From: a virus | IMG/VR virus record: IMGVR_UViG_3300006904_000012 | Span: 1 to 38,647 of that record | DNA length: 38,647 bases | Direction: 5' to 3' (one strand) | In this document: in pieces, positions 8,272 through 16,544 of the stretch | How the letters are laid out: each line of letters opens with the position of its first letter | Numbering within the stretch: position 1 is the stretch's first letter | Translations under genes and position numbers: made by a program | The notes under the pieces: generated by a model | The model's database searches: none | What the model was told of the DNA's origin: nothing | The model's input: the letters and a program-made list of their open reading frames with translations, nothing else

Positions 8272-9413
8272 TGCTCCGCTGGATCGAGGCCTTCCAGGGC
8301 TGTCGCCACGCGACGATCTTCTCCAGGCTCTACGCCGTGGTCTCCGGGGCGGTCGGCGCCACGTTCACCGACGAGTACGGCCGGACCGTCCTCTACTCGG
8401 CCAACCTGAAGCTCCGGACGTCCAGCCTCGTCGGCTCGCCGACGAACACGTGGGTCTGCGGCTTCGGCTTCCAGCTCATCAACAGCGCGGTGCTGAACAC
8501 CTCGCCCACGGCGGCCCCCTACGTCGGCCTGCGCGTGTCCGGCGGGGAGCAGCTCCGGATCGAGGCGGTCGACGCCAGCGACTCCGGCAAGCCCGGCGGC
8601 ACGTACTACAAGCTGCGCGTGATGCGGGGCGCGACCGAGCTGGCCCGCACCGTGCAGCGCTTCAACGGGGCCACTGGCACGCTGGACCAGTACAGGACGT
8701 ACTTCCAGTTCAAGGCCACGGTGCGCACCGGCACGAACGGCTCCTTCGAGCTGAAGTACACGACCCTGAAGGACCACGGCACGATTAGCACCGCGACGTG
8801 GGACGCCGCCGCGACCGGGATCAACACGGCGAACCAGGGCTCCGACGGCGTGGACCGCGTGGAGATCAGCTTCGACACCGGCGACGCCTCCGACAACGTG
8901 GCGATCACGGACTTCTACGCCCTGGACACCTCGGGGTCGGTCAACAACGACTACCTCGGGATGATCTACTGCGAGGCGATGAAGCCGGACGGGACCGGGA
9001 GCACGATGAGCTGGACGCTCGCCGGCACCGCCACCGACATCGAGGACGCCCTCGACGAGCCGGCCGACACCCAGAGCACCTCCGAGGACGACAAGCGGAT
9101 CACCTCCAGCACCGTAGGCCAGGTCGCGCTCGCCACGATGTCGAACCTCTCGTCGAAGTTCGGCACGACGCCGATCGTCGGCGTGCAGGTGCGCGTCTAC
9201 GGCAAGATGGACAGCACCGGCACCCGCACGGTGGACTTCTACTACCGGAAGACGACCGGCACGCCGGCGGAGACGAGCGGCGGGAACCAGGTCTTCAGCA
9301 CGACCGCCTACACCGGCGCGGCGGAGACGCGCGAGACCGACCCCAACACGGGCGCCGCGTGGGTGCTCGCGGACCTCCAGGGCCAGCAGATGGGCGTGAA
9401 GCTGAGCGCCTGA
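8271..9413 (+). CDS. LamG/concanavalin-like tail protein, copy 2
   Basis: The ATG shares its first base with the TGA of copy 1 (TGATG), and GGAGG lies just upstream, so the two are translationally coupled. The 380-residue product repeats the layout of copy 1: N-terminal MLRWIEAFQ, a beta-rich lectin-like body with FELKYTTLK, then GSVNNDYLGMIYCEA, and a second Ser/Thr-rich domain. The N-terminal half has diverged more than the GSVNN junction. A tandem duplication followed by divergence would give two surface-binding proteins with different ligands; the ligands are unknown. Confidence 0.7.
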   Translation: MLRWIEAFQGCRHATIFSRLYAVVSGAVGATFTDEYGRTVLYSANLKLRTSSLVGSPTNTWVCGFGFQLINSAVLNTSPTAAPYVGLRVSGGEQLRIEAVDASDSGKPGGTYYKLRVMRGATELARTVQRFNGATGTLDQYRTYFQFKATVRTGTNGSFELKYTTLKDHGTISTATWDAAATGINTANQGSDGVDRVEISFDTGDASDNVAITDFYALDTSGSVNNDYLGMIYCEAMKPDGTGSTMSWTLAGTATDIEDALDEPADTQSTSEDDKRITSSTVGQVALATMSNLSSKFGTTPIVGVQVRVYGKMDSTGTRTVDFYYRKTTGTPAETSGGNQVFSTTAYTGAAETRETDPNTGAAWVLADLQGQQMGVKLSA

Positions 9414-9435
9414 TCCAGGGGCGAGCGGAGGCACC

Positions 9436-11115
9436 GTGGTCGCAGTCAAGGTCTCGAGGCAGTCGCTAGAGGCGGGGGCGCTGGCCCCCGCCCAGGCGGC
9501 CGCCGGTCGCCTCGACGCCGAGGTAGCGACGCCGCTCCAGGCCGCGACGAGCGGCAAGGCCCAGGTCACCCGCATGACCGCCGAGGTCTGCGGCCGCAAC
9601 CCGGGGACCGCCCGCGTCACCCGCCTCGACGCCGAGGCCGCCACGAAGCTCCAGGCGCCCACGAGCGGCAAGGCCCAGGTCACCCGGATGAGCGCCGAGG
9701 TCGGCGCCCGGAACCTGAAGATCGCGGTCGCCACGCGCCTCGACGCCGAGGTCGCCACGCGCCTCCAGGCGTCCACTGCGGGGCGCGCGCTGGTCAGCAG
9801 GATCACCGCCGAGGTGGCCGCGCATCGCGGCGCCTCCGGTCCGGTGGAGCCCCTGCCGCTCGCCTCCGGCATCGAGGTCTTCCTGCACAACTGGGCCAGC
9901 GAGGCCGTCCTCCGGACCTCCTTCCTGACCGACGTATCCGTCGCCCCGGCCTCGGGAGCCGAGAGCCGCCGCGGGCTCGTGTCCAAGCCGCAGCGCACCC
10001 TCAGCCTCTCCTGGCACCAGTACGGGGACGACGGCGCCCAGCGCGCTCGCATAGATCGGCTGCTGGTGATGCTGCGGAAGCTGACCGACGAGCGCGTCGC
10101 AGTGCCCCTCTACATGGACCAGGTGGAGCTGGCCGCCTCCTACGGCTCCGGCGTCGACACGATCTTCTTCGACACCTCGAAGGGCCGCTACTTCCTCGGA
10201 GCCCGCGTGGTGATTGTGCAGCTCGACTACGCCGGCCAGTACAAGTCGCACTCGTTCCACCTGATCGAGGACCTCCAGGACGACCGGCTCGTCTTCACGG
10301 CGAACCTCGGCGTCGCCGTGCCGGCCGGCTCGCTCGTGATGCCGATGATCGACTGCGAGGTCACGCTCGAGGCCAAGTCGAAGCTGGTCAGCGCCCTCAT
10401 GTACCAGGTCGACCTCGAGCTGGTCGAGGTGGCCGGCGCGTCCCAGCTTCCGCCGGTGAAGACGGACATGCCTACGAACGCGCAGGTCTTCTCCGACGCG
10501 CCGATCTTCGAGTACGAGCCGGACTGGCTCGACTCGATCGAGACGGGCCGGAACCGCCAGGGCGAGCGCTACCAGCAGGGGCGCACGAGCCTCGTGTGGG
10601 CGGCCGCCGGCCGCTCGCGCCAGACGCACGCGATGTCCTTCACCGGCCTGCGCGGAGCTTGCGCGCCGTCGACCCGCGACGACATCTGGCGCATCGTCGA
10701 GTTCTGGGAGACGCGCCGCGGCCGCCTGCGCTCCTTCTGGCTGATCGACCAGGAGCAGGTCTGGACGCCGGCGTCGATCGACCCGACCGGGAACTTCGTC
10801 GGCGTCAACGAGATCGGGAACTTCGCCGACTTCCAGGCCGAACTTCAGGGCGAGTGGATCGGCCTCGTGATGGCCGACGGAACGGAGTACGTGCGCCAGG
10901 CGGTCACGGTCCAGCAGGTGCTCACGGTCTTCCGCATCACCGTCAGCCCCGTCCTCCCGACTAACCTCGACGTGACCCAGGTCGTGCGGATCTCGCGCGG
11001 CCGGCGCACCCGCTTCGACAGCGACGAGCTGGAGGAGCGCTGGTCCAGCGCCGGCTACCTCAGCACGCAGCTCTCCTTCCTCGAGACCCTGGAGGAGAAG
11101 AACGTCTCCATCTGA
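9436..11115 (+). CDS. distal tail protein with N-terminal repeats
   Basis: GTG start with GGAGG 6 nt upstream. Residues ~20-135 hold three copies of a ~38-residue double unit, each with RLDAEV and then (V)(T/S)R(M/I)xAEV. The remainder looks like two related domains: one with LSWHQYGDDGAQRARIDRLL and one with DDIWRIVEFWETRRGRLRSF. The second resembles the 'F-x-x-R-x-G-R-x-x-x-F' region of DUF2460-type distal tail proteins. Position between the tape-measure block and the DUF2163-like gene matches the distal tail gene of gene transfer agents (RcGTA g12). At 559 residues it is far longer than that family, owing to the repeats and the internal duplication. Confidence 0.65.
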   Translation: MVAVKVSRQSLEAGALAPAQAAAGRLDAEVATPLQAATSGKAQVTRMTAEVCGRNPGTARVTRLDAEAATKLQAPTSGKAQVTRMSAEVGARNLKIAVATRLDAEVATRLQASTAGRALVSRITAEVAAHRGASGPVEPLPLASGIEVFLHNWASEAVLRTSFLTDVSVAPASGAESRRGLVSKPQRTLSLSWHQYGDDGAQRARIDRLLVMLRKLTDERVAVPLYMDQVELAASYGSGVDTIFFDTSKGRYFLGARVVIVQLDYAGQYKSHSFHLIEDLQDDRLVFTANLGVAVPAGSLVMPMIDCEVTLEAKSKLVSALMYQVDLELVEVAGASQLPPVKTDMPTNAQVFSDAPIFEYEPDWLDSIETGRNRQGERYQQGRTSLVWAAAGRSRQTHAMSFTGLRGACAPSTRDDIWRIVEFWETRRGRLRSFWLIDQEQVWTPASIDPTGNFVGVNEIGNFADFQAELQGEWIGLVMADGTEYVRQAVTVQQVLTVFRITVSPVLPTNLDVTQVVRISRGRRTRFDSDELEERWSSAGYLSTQLSFLETLEEKNVSI

Positions 11116-11117
11116 AC

Positions 11118-11978
11118 ATGACGAACGCCAACCAGAGCCCGGAGAAAAACAGCTACCTCCTCGTGGTGATCCGCCACGGAGACCCGCTGTCGCCCACGTT
11201 CGAGCGCTACACCGACTTCGCCTCCGACGTGGAGGGGCACGTCAGCACGCCCGGCCTCTCGGTCGAGATCCCCGACAACAGCGGCACGTTCGACAAGAGC
11301 GAGCTGAAGCTGATGCTCCCGATCGACGACTTCACCGAGGAGGTCGCGAGCGGGCTGCCGCACTCGCCGATGTTCCTCCAGGTCGACGAGGTGACCGTCC
11401 CGACGTTCATCGGCCAGAGCGGGTCGCGCCGCGTCCTCTACAAGGGGCGAATCGTGCGCTCGGTGAAGAACTTCCAGGGCCGCGGGAACTCCGTGGCGCT
11501 CTTCGCGCTGCCGGCCAAGTCGCGCCTGGACATCCCGATGGGCCTCCAGTGCAACCACCACTGCTACGCCCGCCTCTTCGGGCCGCTCTGCCAGCTCAAC
11601 ATCACCTCCTTCCAGGAGTTCGGCCAGATCGCGGTGATGGACGGCAAGGAGGTCACGATCACGACGCCTAACGCGGCGCTGACGTCCCCGACGTCGCCGG
11701 GCGGCAACGTCGACCGCTTCTGGGAGCGCGGCTACCTCGAGAAGGACGGCCTCCAGATCGGCGTGCACATCTGGGTGCTGACCGACCCGACCAAGTTCGT
11801 GCTGCGCCGCCGGCCGCCGAACTCGTGGCTCCTCGCCGGGGCGACGTCTATCAAGTTCGTGCCCGGCTGCCACAAGACGATCCAGGACTGTCGCGCCGTC
11901 TGGGACAACGAGCAGCACTTCGCCGGCCTCGGCTACGCCATGCTCCCGTACAACCCCCTCTTCGAGAACCCGGCGTGA
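11118..11978 (+). CDS. DUF2163/BR0599-like tail hub protein, probable Fe-S site
   Basis: This 286-residue protein has the end typical of the DUF2163 (phage BR0599) family: a GC-x6-C segment (Cys251, Cys258) followed by VWDNEQHFAG and a Pro/Asn-rich tail. Further cysteines at 145, 149 and 158 lie in a CNHHCYARLFGPLC stretch. In lambda gpL and the RcGTA counterpart, cysteines in the C-terminal domain bind an iron-sulfur cluster, so four of these five probably do the same. It should form part of the hub that joins the distal tail ring to the gpJ-like protein. The start lacks a strong Shine-Dalgarno, suggesting coupling to the gene before it. Confidence 0.75.
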   Translation: MTNANQSPEKNSYLLVVIRHGDPLSPTFERYTDFASDVEGHVSTPGLSVEIPDNSGTFDKSELKLMLPIDDFTEEVASGLPHSPMFLQVDEVTVPTFIGQSGSRRVLYKGRIVRSVKNFQGRGNSVALFALPAKSRLDIPMGLQCNHHCYARLFGPLCQLNITSFQEFGQIAVMDGKEVTITTPNAALTSPTSPGGNVDRFWERGYLEKDGLQIGVHIWVLTDPTKFVLRRRPPNSWLLAGATSIKFVPGCHKTIQDCRAVWDNEQHFAGLGYAMLPYNPLFENPA

Positions 11979-12490
11979 GGACCCACGCCATCATAGGGGC
12001 GCGCTGGGAGCCCATGCCGACCGAGCTGCTGCCGGCGCAGGCGAGGCTCGAGCGCGTGCTCGCGTCGTGGGACCGCACCCCGTACCGGAGCGGCGGCTCG
12101 ATGCGCGGCGTCGAGGGCGACTGCATCGGGGCGGTGTTCGGCGTGGTCGACGAGATGGACGGGCGATCGCGCCGGCAGGACTCCTCGATGCCGCACGACA
12201 CGGCCTTCCACAACCCGCAGGCGGCCTACCGCGCGGTCGCCGCGCTCCGCCGGCTGTACCGGCCCGCCGAGCGCCTGCGGCACTGGCTCTACCAGCCCGG
12301 CGACGTGCTCGTCGTCGGCACGACCGACGGCGGCCCGGGCCACGTGATGATCGTCGGCGGGCGGAAGAACACGCTCTGGCACGCGACGTCGGCCAGCGGC
12401 TTCGCGCAGTGCGGCTGGGCGCTCGGCCTCGGCTTCGAGCGGCTCTTCGCCGCGTACCGCTTCGGCGACAGGGAGAGGTGGCTCCGATGA
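11975..12490 (+). CDS. NlpC/P60 family tail peptidase
   Basis: The GTG at 11975 overlaps the previous stop (GTGA); an ATG at 12014 with GGGAG three bases before it is an alternative start. The sequence shows WDRTPYRSGG followed by GDCIGAVFG, the catalytic-cysteine region, and GPGHVMIVGG, the histidine region, as in NlpC/P60 cysteine peptidases. In the gene-transfer-agent/lambda gpK position such enzymes cut peptidoglycan crosslinks locally so the tail can reach the inner membrane. Its place between the DUF2163-like gene and the gpJ-like gene supports this. No separate endolysin was found in the window. Confidence 0.85.
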   Translation: MRTHAIIGARWEPMPTELLPAQARLERVLASWDRTPYRSGGSMRGVEGDCIGAVFGVVDEMDGRSRRQDSSMPHDTAFHNPQAAYRAVAALRRLYRPAERLRHWLYQPGDVLVVGTTDGGPGHVMIVGGRKNTLWHATSASGFAQCGWALGLGFERLFAAYRFGDRERWLR

Positions 12491-15231
12491 ACGCGAGACT
12501 CCTGCGGCGACCCGACCACTCGAGCCCGCGGTGCGGCGAGGCGAGCCTCATCTACTTCGCGATCTCGGTCAGCCTCGCGATCATCGCGGGCATGCTGCTG
12601 AAGCCGAAGAGCAAGTCCCCGGTCCAGGACGACAAGCCGACGACGCTCACGCTGCGCGGCTCGTACATCAACTGGATCTGCGGCATCCGCCAGATCGGCC
12701 CGGTCTTCGCTTGGGCCGGCGACCGCGAGAGCCGCTCCGAGCGCTCGGGCGGCGGCAAGGGCACGCCCGCGCCGCGCGTGGACGTCTGGTACGAGGCCGG
12801 CTGGCACCAGCTCGCCGTCGGACCGTGCGACGCCCTGCACTCTATCACGGACAACGGCAAGATCATCTTCCGCGGCCCGATCACGCGCACGTCGCACCCG
12901 AGCGGCTCGACGATCCAGCTCAGCACGAACGAGTCCTTCACCATCTACTGGGGAGAGCCGAACCAGCCGATCAACGCCTTCCTCGGCGACGCGGCGCGCG
13001 TCGGCATCAGCTCCCGCTGGCCCTACTGCTGCTACGTGGTCTGGAACAAGAAGCGCCTCGGCTCGAGCCCGAACTGGTCGCTCCTCAACTACGAGCTGGA
13101 GCGCCGGCCGACGACGAGCGTGCTCTCCGGCTCGCAATCCTGGTACGAGCCGACGGCGACGCTCGACGGCCCCACGCTCACGATCGTGGCGGCGGTCGCC
13201 AACGCCGCGCCGGACGTCGGCTACCTGGAGGTCGCCGGGGACCACTCGCGCGACATCGAGCCCGGCCTGCCGATCCGCCTGACCGGCAACTCGAAGCCGG
13301 ACGGCAACTACGAGGTGCGCCGGGCGACGACGGTCATCGTCGTCGTCGGGACGAACCCCTACAACGGCCTGCCTATCTACGCCACGCACACGCGGATCTT
13401 CCTGGAGGGCGGCACTGCCGGGGCCAACAGCTCCGGGACGGTGCAGCTCTTCAGCTTCGCGACCGACGACGGGGTGAACGTAGCCTGGGCGGCGGCCGAG
13501 CTGCTCTTCGCGAGCTACCCGCTCGGCCTCCAGCGCGACCCGAGCGGCCCTGAGTCCTGGAGCATCCCGTCGCTCGAGGCGCTAGGCGCCGAGGCGGAGT
13601 CCTTCGACTGGCGCGCGTCGCTCGTCGCGGTCGACGGGGAGCAGGCCGACGCCATCCTCGGCAACCTGCTCCAGGACCACGGCACGCTCCTGCCGATCGA
13701 CACGACCAGCGGGGACCTCACGTTCAAGCGCTGCCGCGAGCCCTCGGGCACGCTGCCGAACATCTCGGTCGACATGGAGGCCGACTCCCTGCCCGAGGTC
13801 GAGTCGCTCCACGCCGAGAAGCGCGTAGACAAGATGGTCTTCAGCTTCACCGACCGAGACCACGGCTACAGCGACATGACGATCTCGGTCGACGACGACG
13901 GCCAGATGGCCTACCTCGACTTCGCGAAGCCGAAGAAGGTCCCGATCTCCAGCACGACCGAGTTCTCCACGGCCGCGCAGCTCTCGGAGCTGCGGTCGCA
14001 GGAGGAGCTGGCCGGCGCCGGCACGGTGACGCTGAAGTCGAACCGCGAGGCGCGCAACCTGCTCCCCGGCGACCCGTTCGTCTCCGCCAGCTTCGACGAG
14101 GTGCTCCGCCTGCTCGAGTCCACCGTCGACCCGCTCTCGGAGACCGTCACGCTGAAGGTGGTCCCAGACTTCTACGGCGCGCGCAAGAGCGACTTCGTGA
14201 ACGAGCGCGGCGGGGGAGACCCGAACTTCCTCGACCCCGAGCAGGACCTCCAGTTCGCGGCGCTCGAGCTGCCCGAGCAGCTCTCCTCGACCGAGGAGAT
14301 GTTCCTGCTCGTGCCGCGGATCCGCGCGCACTCGCAGATCACCGAGGCCGCGATCCACCTCTCGCGCGACAACACGAGCTACACCCAGGTCGGCGTCGAG
14401 ACCGGCGTGGCGACCGGCGGCACCACCAACGTCGCGATGTCGGCCGGCGGCCCGAACGAGCTGGCCCAGGGTCCGACGTTCGTGCTGCGGGGGCCGGACG
14501 TCTCCACCGCGCTCGACCTCTCGGCCGACCCGACGAACTTCGGGCTCGGCCGCCAGGTCGTCGCCATCGTCTCGACGGCCGGCATCGAGATCGGCTACGT
14601 GCAGAAGCTCACGGCGATGGGCGGAGGGATCTACCGGCTCGACGGCCTCCTGCGCGCGCGCTACGACACGCGGAAACTCGCGCACCCGAGCGGCGCGGCC
14701 GTCTACGTCTTCCAGGACTCGACGTTCTCGACCTTCGACGACATCCTGCTCGTCCCCGGCGAGGACCTCTACACGAAGAGCCAGCCGAGCACGTCCGGCG
14801 GCCAGGTCGCGATCGGCGCGATCCCGCCGTACGCCGACGTGCTCCGCGGCAAGGGCCTCGTCCCGATCGACCCGGAGAACCCCTACGTCTCCGCGCCGCA
14901 CAAGGGCTCTCCGTCGTACCAGTCGGGCGACAACGTGACGGTCCGCTGGAACTGGTCCACGGCGTCGTCCTCGAACACCGGCGCCGGCTTCCAGAACGCC
15001 GGCACGCCGGTCGGCGTCGCCGTGCTCAAGGGCGCGTTCATCGTCGAGCTGCTGACCCCGGCCCTCGTCGTCGTGCAGACCGACACGGTGAACGTCGCGC
15101 AGATCACCTACCCCTCGACGGTCCTCGCGGCCGCGCCGATCAGCAACGGCAACTTCAAGGTCCGCATCACCCACACGAACAACGGGTACGTCTCGAACTC
15201 GGTCGTACTCTCCGTCACGCACGTCACCTAG
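12487..15231 (+). CDS. gpJ-like tail tip hub / receptor-binding protein
   Basis: The ATG at 12487 overlaps the peptidase stop (ATGA). The 914-residue product has an early hydrophobic stretch (about residues 20-38, YFAISVSLAIIAGMLL), then beta-rich domains: GSYINWICG and GPVFAWAGD near the start, a central part with LPIDTTSGDLTFKRCREP, and fibronectin-like strands at the C-terminus. Size and position as the last large gene of the tail-tip set match the central hub that carries host-recognition domains. The N-terminal membrane-like segment is unusual and could mark the pilot part that inserts on ejection. Individual domains were not matched to families. Confidence 0.75.
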   Translation: MNARLLRRPDHSSPRCGEASLIYFAISVSLAIIAGMLLKPKSKSPVQDDKPTTLTLRGSYINWICGIRQIGPVFAWAGDRESRSERSGGGKGTPAPRVDVWYEAGWHQLAVGPCDALHSITDNGKIIFRGPITRTSHPSGSTIQLSTNESFTIYWGEPNQPINAFLGDAARVGISSRWPYCCYVVWNKKRLGSSPNWSLLNYELERRPTTSVLSGSQSWYEPTATLDGPTLTIVAAVANAAPDVGYLEVAGDHSRDIEPGLPIRLTGNSKPDGNYEVRRATTVIVVVGTNPYNGLPIYATHTRIFLEGGTAGANSSGTVQLFSFATDDGVNVAWAAAELLFASYPLGLQRDPSGPESWSIPSLEALGAEAESFDWRASLVAVDGEQADAILGNLLQDHGTLLPIDTTSGDLTFKRCREPSGTLPNISVDMEADSLPEVESLHAEKRVDKMVFSFTDRDHGYSDMTISVDDDGQMAYLDFAKPKKVPISSTTEFSTAAQLSELRSQEELAGAGTVTLKSNREARNLLPGDPFVSASFDEVLRLLESTVDPLSETVTLKVVPDFYGARKSDFVNERGGGDPNFLDPEQDLQFAALELPEQLSSTEEMFLLVPRIRAHSQITEAAIHLSRDNTSYTQVGVETGVATGGTTNVAMSAGGPNELAQGPTFVLRGPDVSTALDLSADPTNFGLGRQVVAIVSTAGIEIGYVQKLTAMGGGIYRLDGLLRARYDTRKLAHPSGAAVYVFQDSTFSTFDDILLVPGEDLYTKSQPSTSGGQVAIGAIPPYADVLRGKGLVPIDPENPYVSAPHKGSPSYQSGDNVTVRWNWSTASSSNTGAGFQNAGTPVGVAVLKGAFIVELLTPALVVVQTDTVNVAQITYPSTVLAAAPISNGNFKVRITHTNNGYVSNSVVLSVTHVT

Positions 15232-15239
15232 GAGGCATC

Positions 15240-15770
15240 ATGGCACGCCCGGCAACGACCCCGATCAACAGCGGCAACCAGGGATGGGACGGCCGCATCG
15301 ACGACGACTTCGACGTCCTCGCGAACGGCCCGCTCCCGATCTACGAGAGCGCGTCGCTCACCGAGTCCAACCTCGCGGCGACCTTCCCGCCGGCCAGCTT
15401 CGACCGCTGCCTGGTCTGGGTGAACCACTCCGTCTACGGCTACACGCTGTACCGCTCGGACGGGACCGACTGGCACCCGTTCGACGCCCAGCGCCGCGTC
15501 TCGCGCAACGTGACGGGCGCCGCGACGCTCACGACGTCGGAGCAGGCCTGGCTCGTCACCGCGAGCGGCACGCTGCCCTACACGATCACGCTGCCCGCGG
15601 CGAGCGCCTTCAAGGGCCGCTCGGTCGCGTTCAAGACGCTCGTCGCCGGCACGCTGACGATCTCCCGCGCCGGGAGCGACACGATCGACGGGGCGACCAC
15701 GGTCACGATCACGACGCAGTACGGGGTCGTCCGCCTGTACAGCGACGGCACGACCTGGTACGTCGTCTGA
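15240..15770 (+). CDS. small tail fibre-like protein
   Basis: AGGAGG just precedes the ATG. The 176-residue protein opens with a DxDDDFDVLAN segment, continues with YTLYRSDGTDWHPF and ends with a beta-strand repeat (TLTISRAGSDTIDG, VVRLYSDGTTWYVV). Ending in 'SDGTxWYVV' is common for the last gene of phage tail operons, where such proteins form short fibres or caps. It is the final gene of the rightward unit, followed by two hairpins. Its exact role is unknown. Confidence 0.6.
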   Translation: MARPATTPINSGNQGWDGRIDDDFDVLANGPLPIYESASLTESNLAATFPPASFDRCLVWVNHSVYGYTLYRSDGTDWHPFDAQRRVSRNVTGAATLTTSEQAWLVTASGTLPYTITLPAASAFKGRSVAFKTLVAGTLTISRAGSDTIDGATTVTITTQYGVVRLYSDGTTWYVV

Positions 15771-15778
15771 GAGCAAGG

Positions 15779-15796
15779 GGCGCTTTCCAGAGCGCC
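15779..15796. terminator. small hairpin in the convergent terminator region
   Basis: GGCGCT (15779-15784) and AGCGCC (15791-15796) form a perfect 6-bp stem with a 6-nt loop nine bases after the tail operon stop codon. It lies just before a larger hairpin. Confidence 0.5.
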
Positions 15797-15803
15797 GTCT
15801 GCC

Positions 15804-15841
15804 GCGAGCCTCGGGGGAAAGCCTCCTCCTCCGGGGCTCGC
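15804..15841. terminator. bidirectional terminator-like hairpin between convergent operons
   Basis: Arms 15804-15814 (GCGAGCCTCGG) and 15831-15841 (CCGGGGCTCGC) pair over 11 bp with one T-G wobble around a 16-nt loop. It fills the 76-bp gap between the rightward tail operon and the leftward module ending at 15847. T-runs are weak on both strands, but the position where two transcription units meet makes a shared terminator the likely role. Confidence 0.7.
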
Positions 15842-15846
15842 ACCTT

Positions 15847-16356
15847 TCACGGTCCCCCGCGGAAGAAGAGCCGGATCATCGGCTCCCCCCTGGTGTACTT
15901 GTACAGGATGCCGAACTGGCTGGCCCAGACCGGGCCGTGCGGGCTCTCCTGCGCGTCCCACGCTAGCACGTGCGCGTACTCGTGGATCAGGATGTCGCGC
16001 TGGATCCAGGGGTCCACGTCGTCGCGGACCTCGGTGAGGATCGAGGACGTCGGCGACCAGGGGTCCTCGCCGGCGGCCGCGGCCTTCGGGTCCGGGTGCG
16101 TCAGCCCGAGGTACGGGTCCTTCAGCGGGCTCGAGCGGAGGACCCAGGGGTGAGCGGTGGGGAAGTGAGCGCGCAGGGCGCGCTCCAGCTCGAACAGCGG
16201 GCTCCCCACCTCGACCGGCCTGCCGGGCAGGTCCGGACGCGGGTCGATAGCCTTCTCGGCCGGGGTGGGCCTGGGCGTCGGGCGGTAGCGGTCCATCGTG
16301 TGGCAGCCCGCCGCGACCAGCGCCAGCGCCGCCAGGGACATCATCAGCTTCTTCAT
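15847..16356 (-). CDS. lipoprotein with SprT-like zinc metalloprotease motifs
   Basis: The start at 16356 is chosen for its strong ribosome binding site (AAGGAG) and because the signal peptide begins there; the longer frame to 16539 is out-of-frame reading. Residues 1-18 are a lipoprotein signal (MKK, hydrophobic core, LVAAGC with Cys18). HEYAH at 125-129 followed by HGPVW at 140-144 matches the HExxH...HGxxW layout of SprT-like zinc proteases, with the third ligand as histidine. The mature protein should be membrane-anchored outside the cytoplasm. Such an enzyme could cleave envelope proteins during lysis or entry; no substrate can be inferred. Last gene of the leftward module. Confidence 0.75.
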   Translation of the reverse strand: MKKLMMSLAALALVAAGCHTMDRYRPTPRPTPAEKAIDPRPDLPGRPVEVGSPLFELERALRAHFPTAHPWVLRSSPLKDPYLGLTHPDPKAAAAGEDPWSPTSSILTEVRDDVDPWIQRDILIHEYAHVLAWDAQESPHGPVWASQFGILYKYTRGEPMIRLFFRGGP

Positions 16357-16544
16357 CTGACCTTCTCCTTCTCGGCCCGCTGCGCGCGGGCCTTCGCGCC
16401 CGAGCCCCGCGCACCGACCTGGTGCATGAGGGTCTCGAGACAGTAGACGAGCTTGCACTTCAGGCAGTAGGCTCGCTGGAACTTCTTCGTGTCGACGGCG
16501 TACGTGTGCGTCACGCCGATCGTCCCTCCGCACGGGCACTTCAC
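16353..16544 (-). CDS. small zinc-ribbon protein
   Basis: GTG start overlaps the TerL stop (GTGA), with AGGAGG upstream. The 63-residue product has CPCGG near the start and YCLKCKLVYC in the middle, a probable zinc ribbon with a CxC and CxxC layout, then a basic tail (GAKARAQRAEKEK). The fold could bind nucleic acid or a protein partner. It overlaps both neighbours by 4 bp, so the three genes are probably made together; a role in DNA packaging is possible but unproven. Its family was not identified. Confidence 0.7.
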   Translation of the reverse strand: MKCPCGGTIGVTHTYAVDTKKFQRAYCLKCKLVYCLETLMHQVGARGSGAKARAQRAEKEKVR

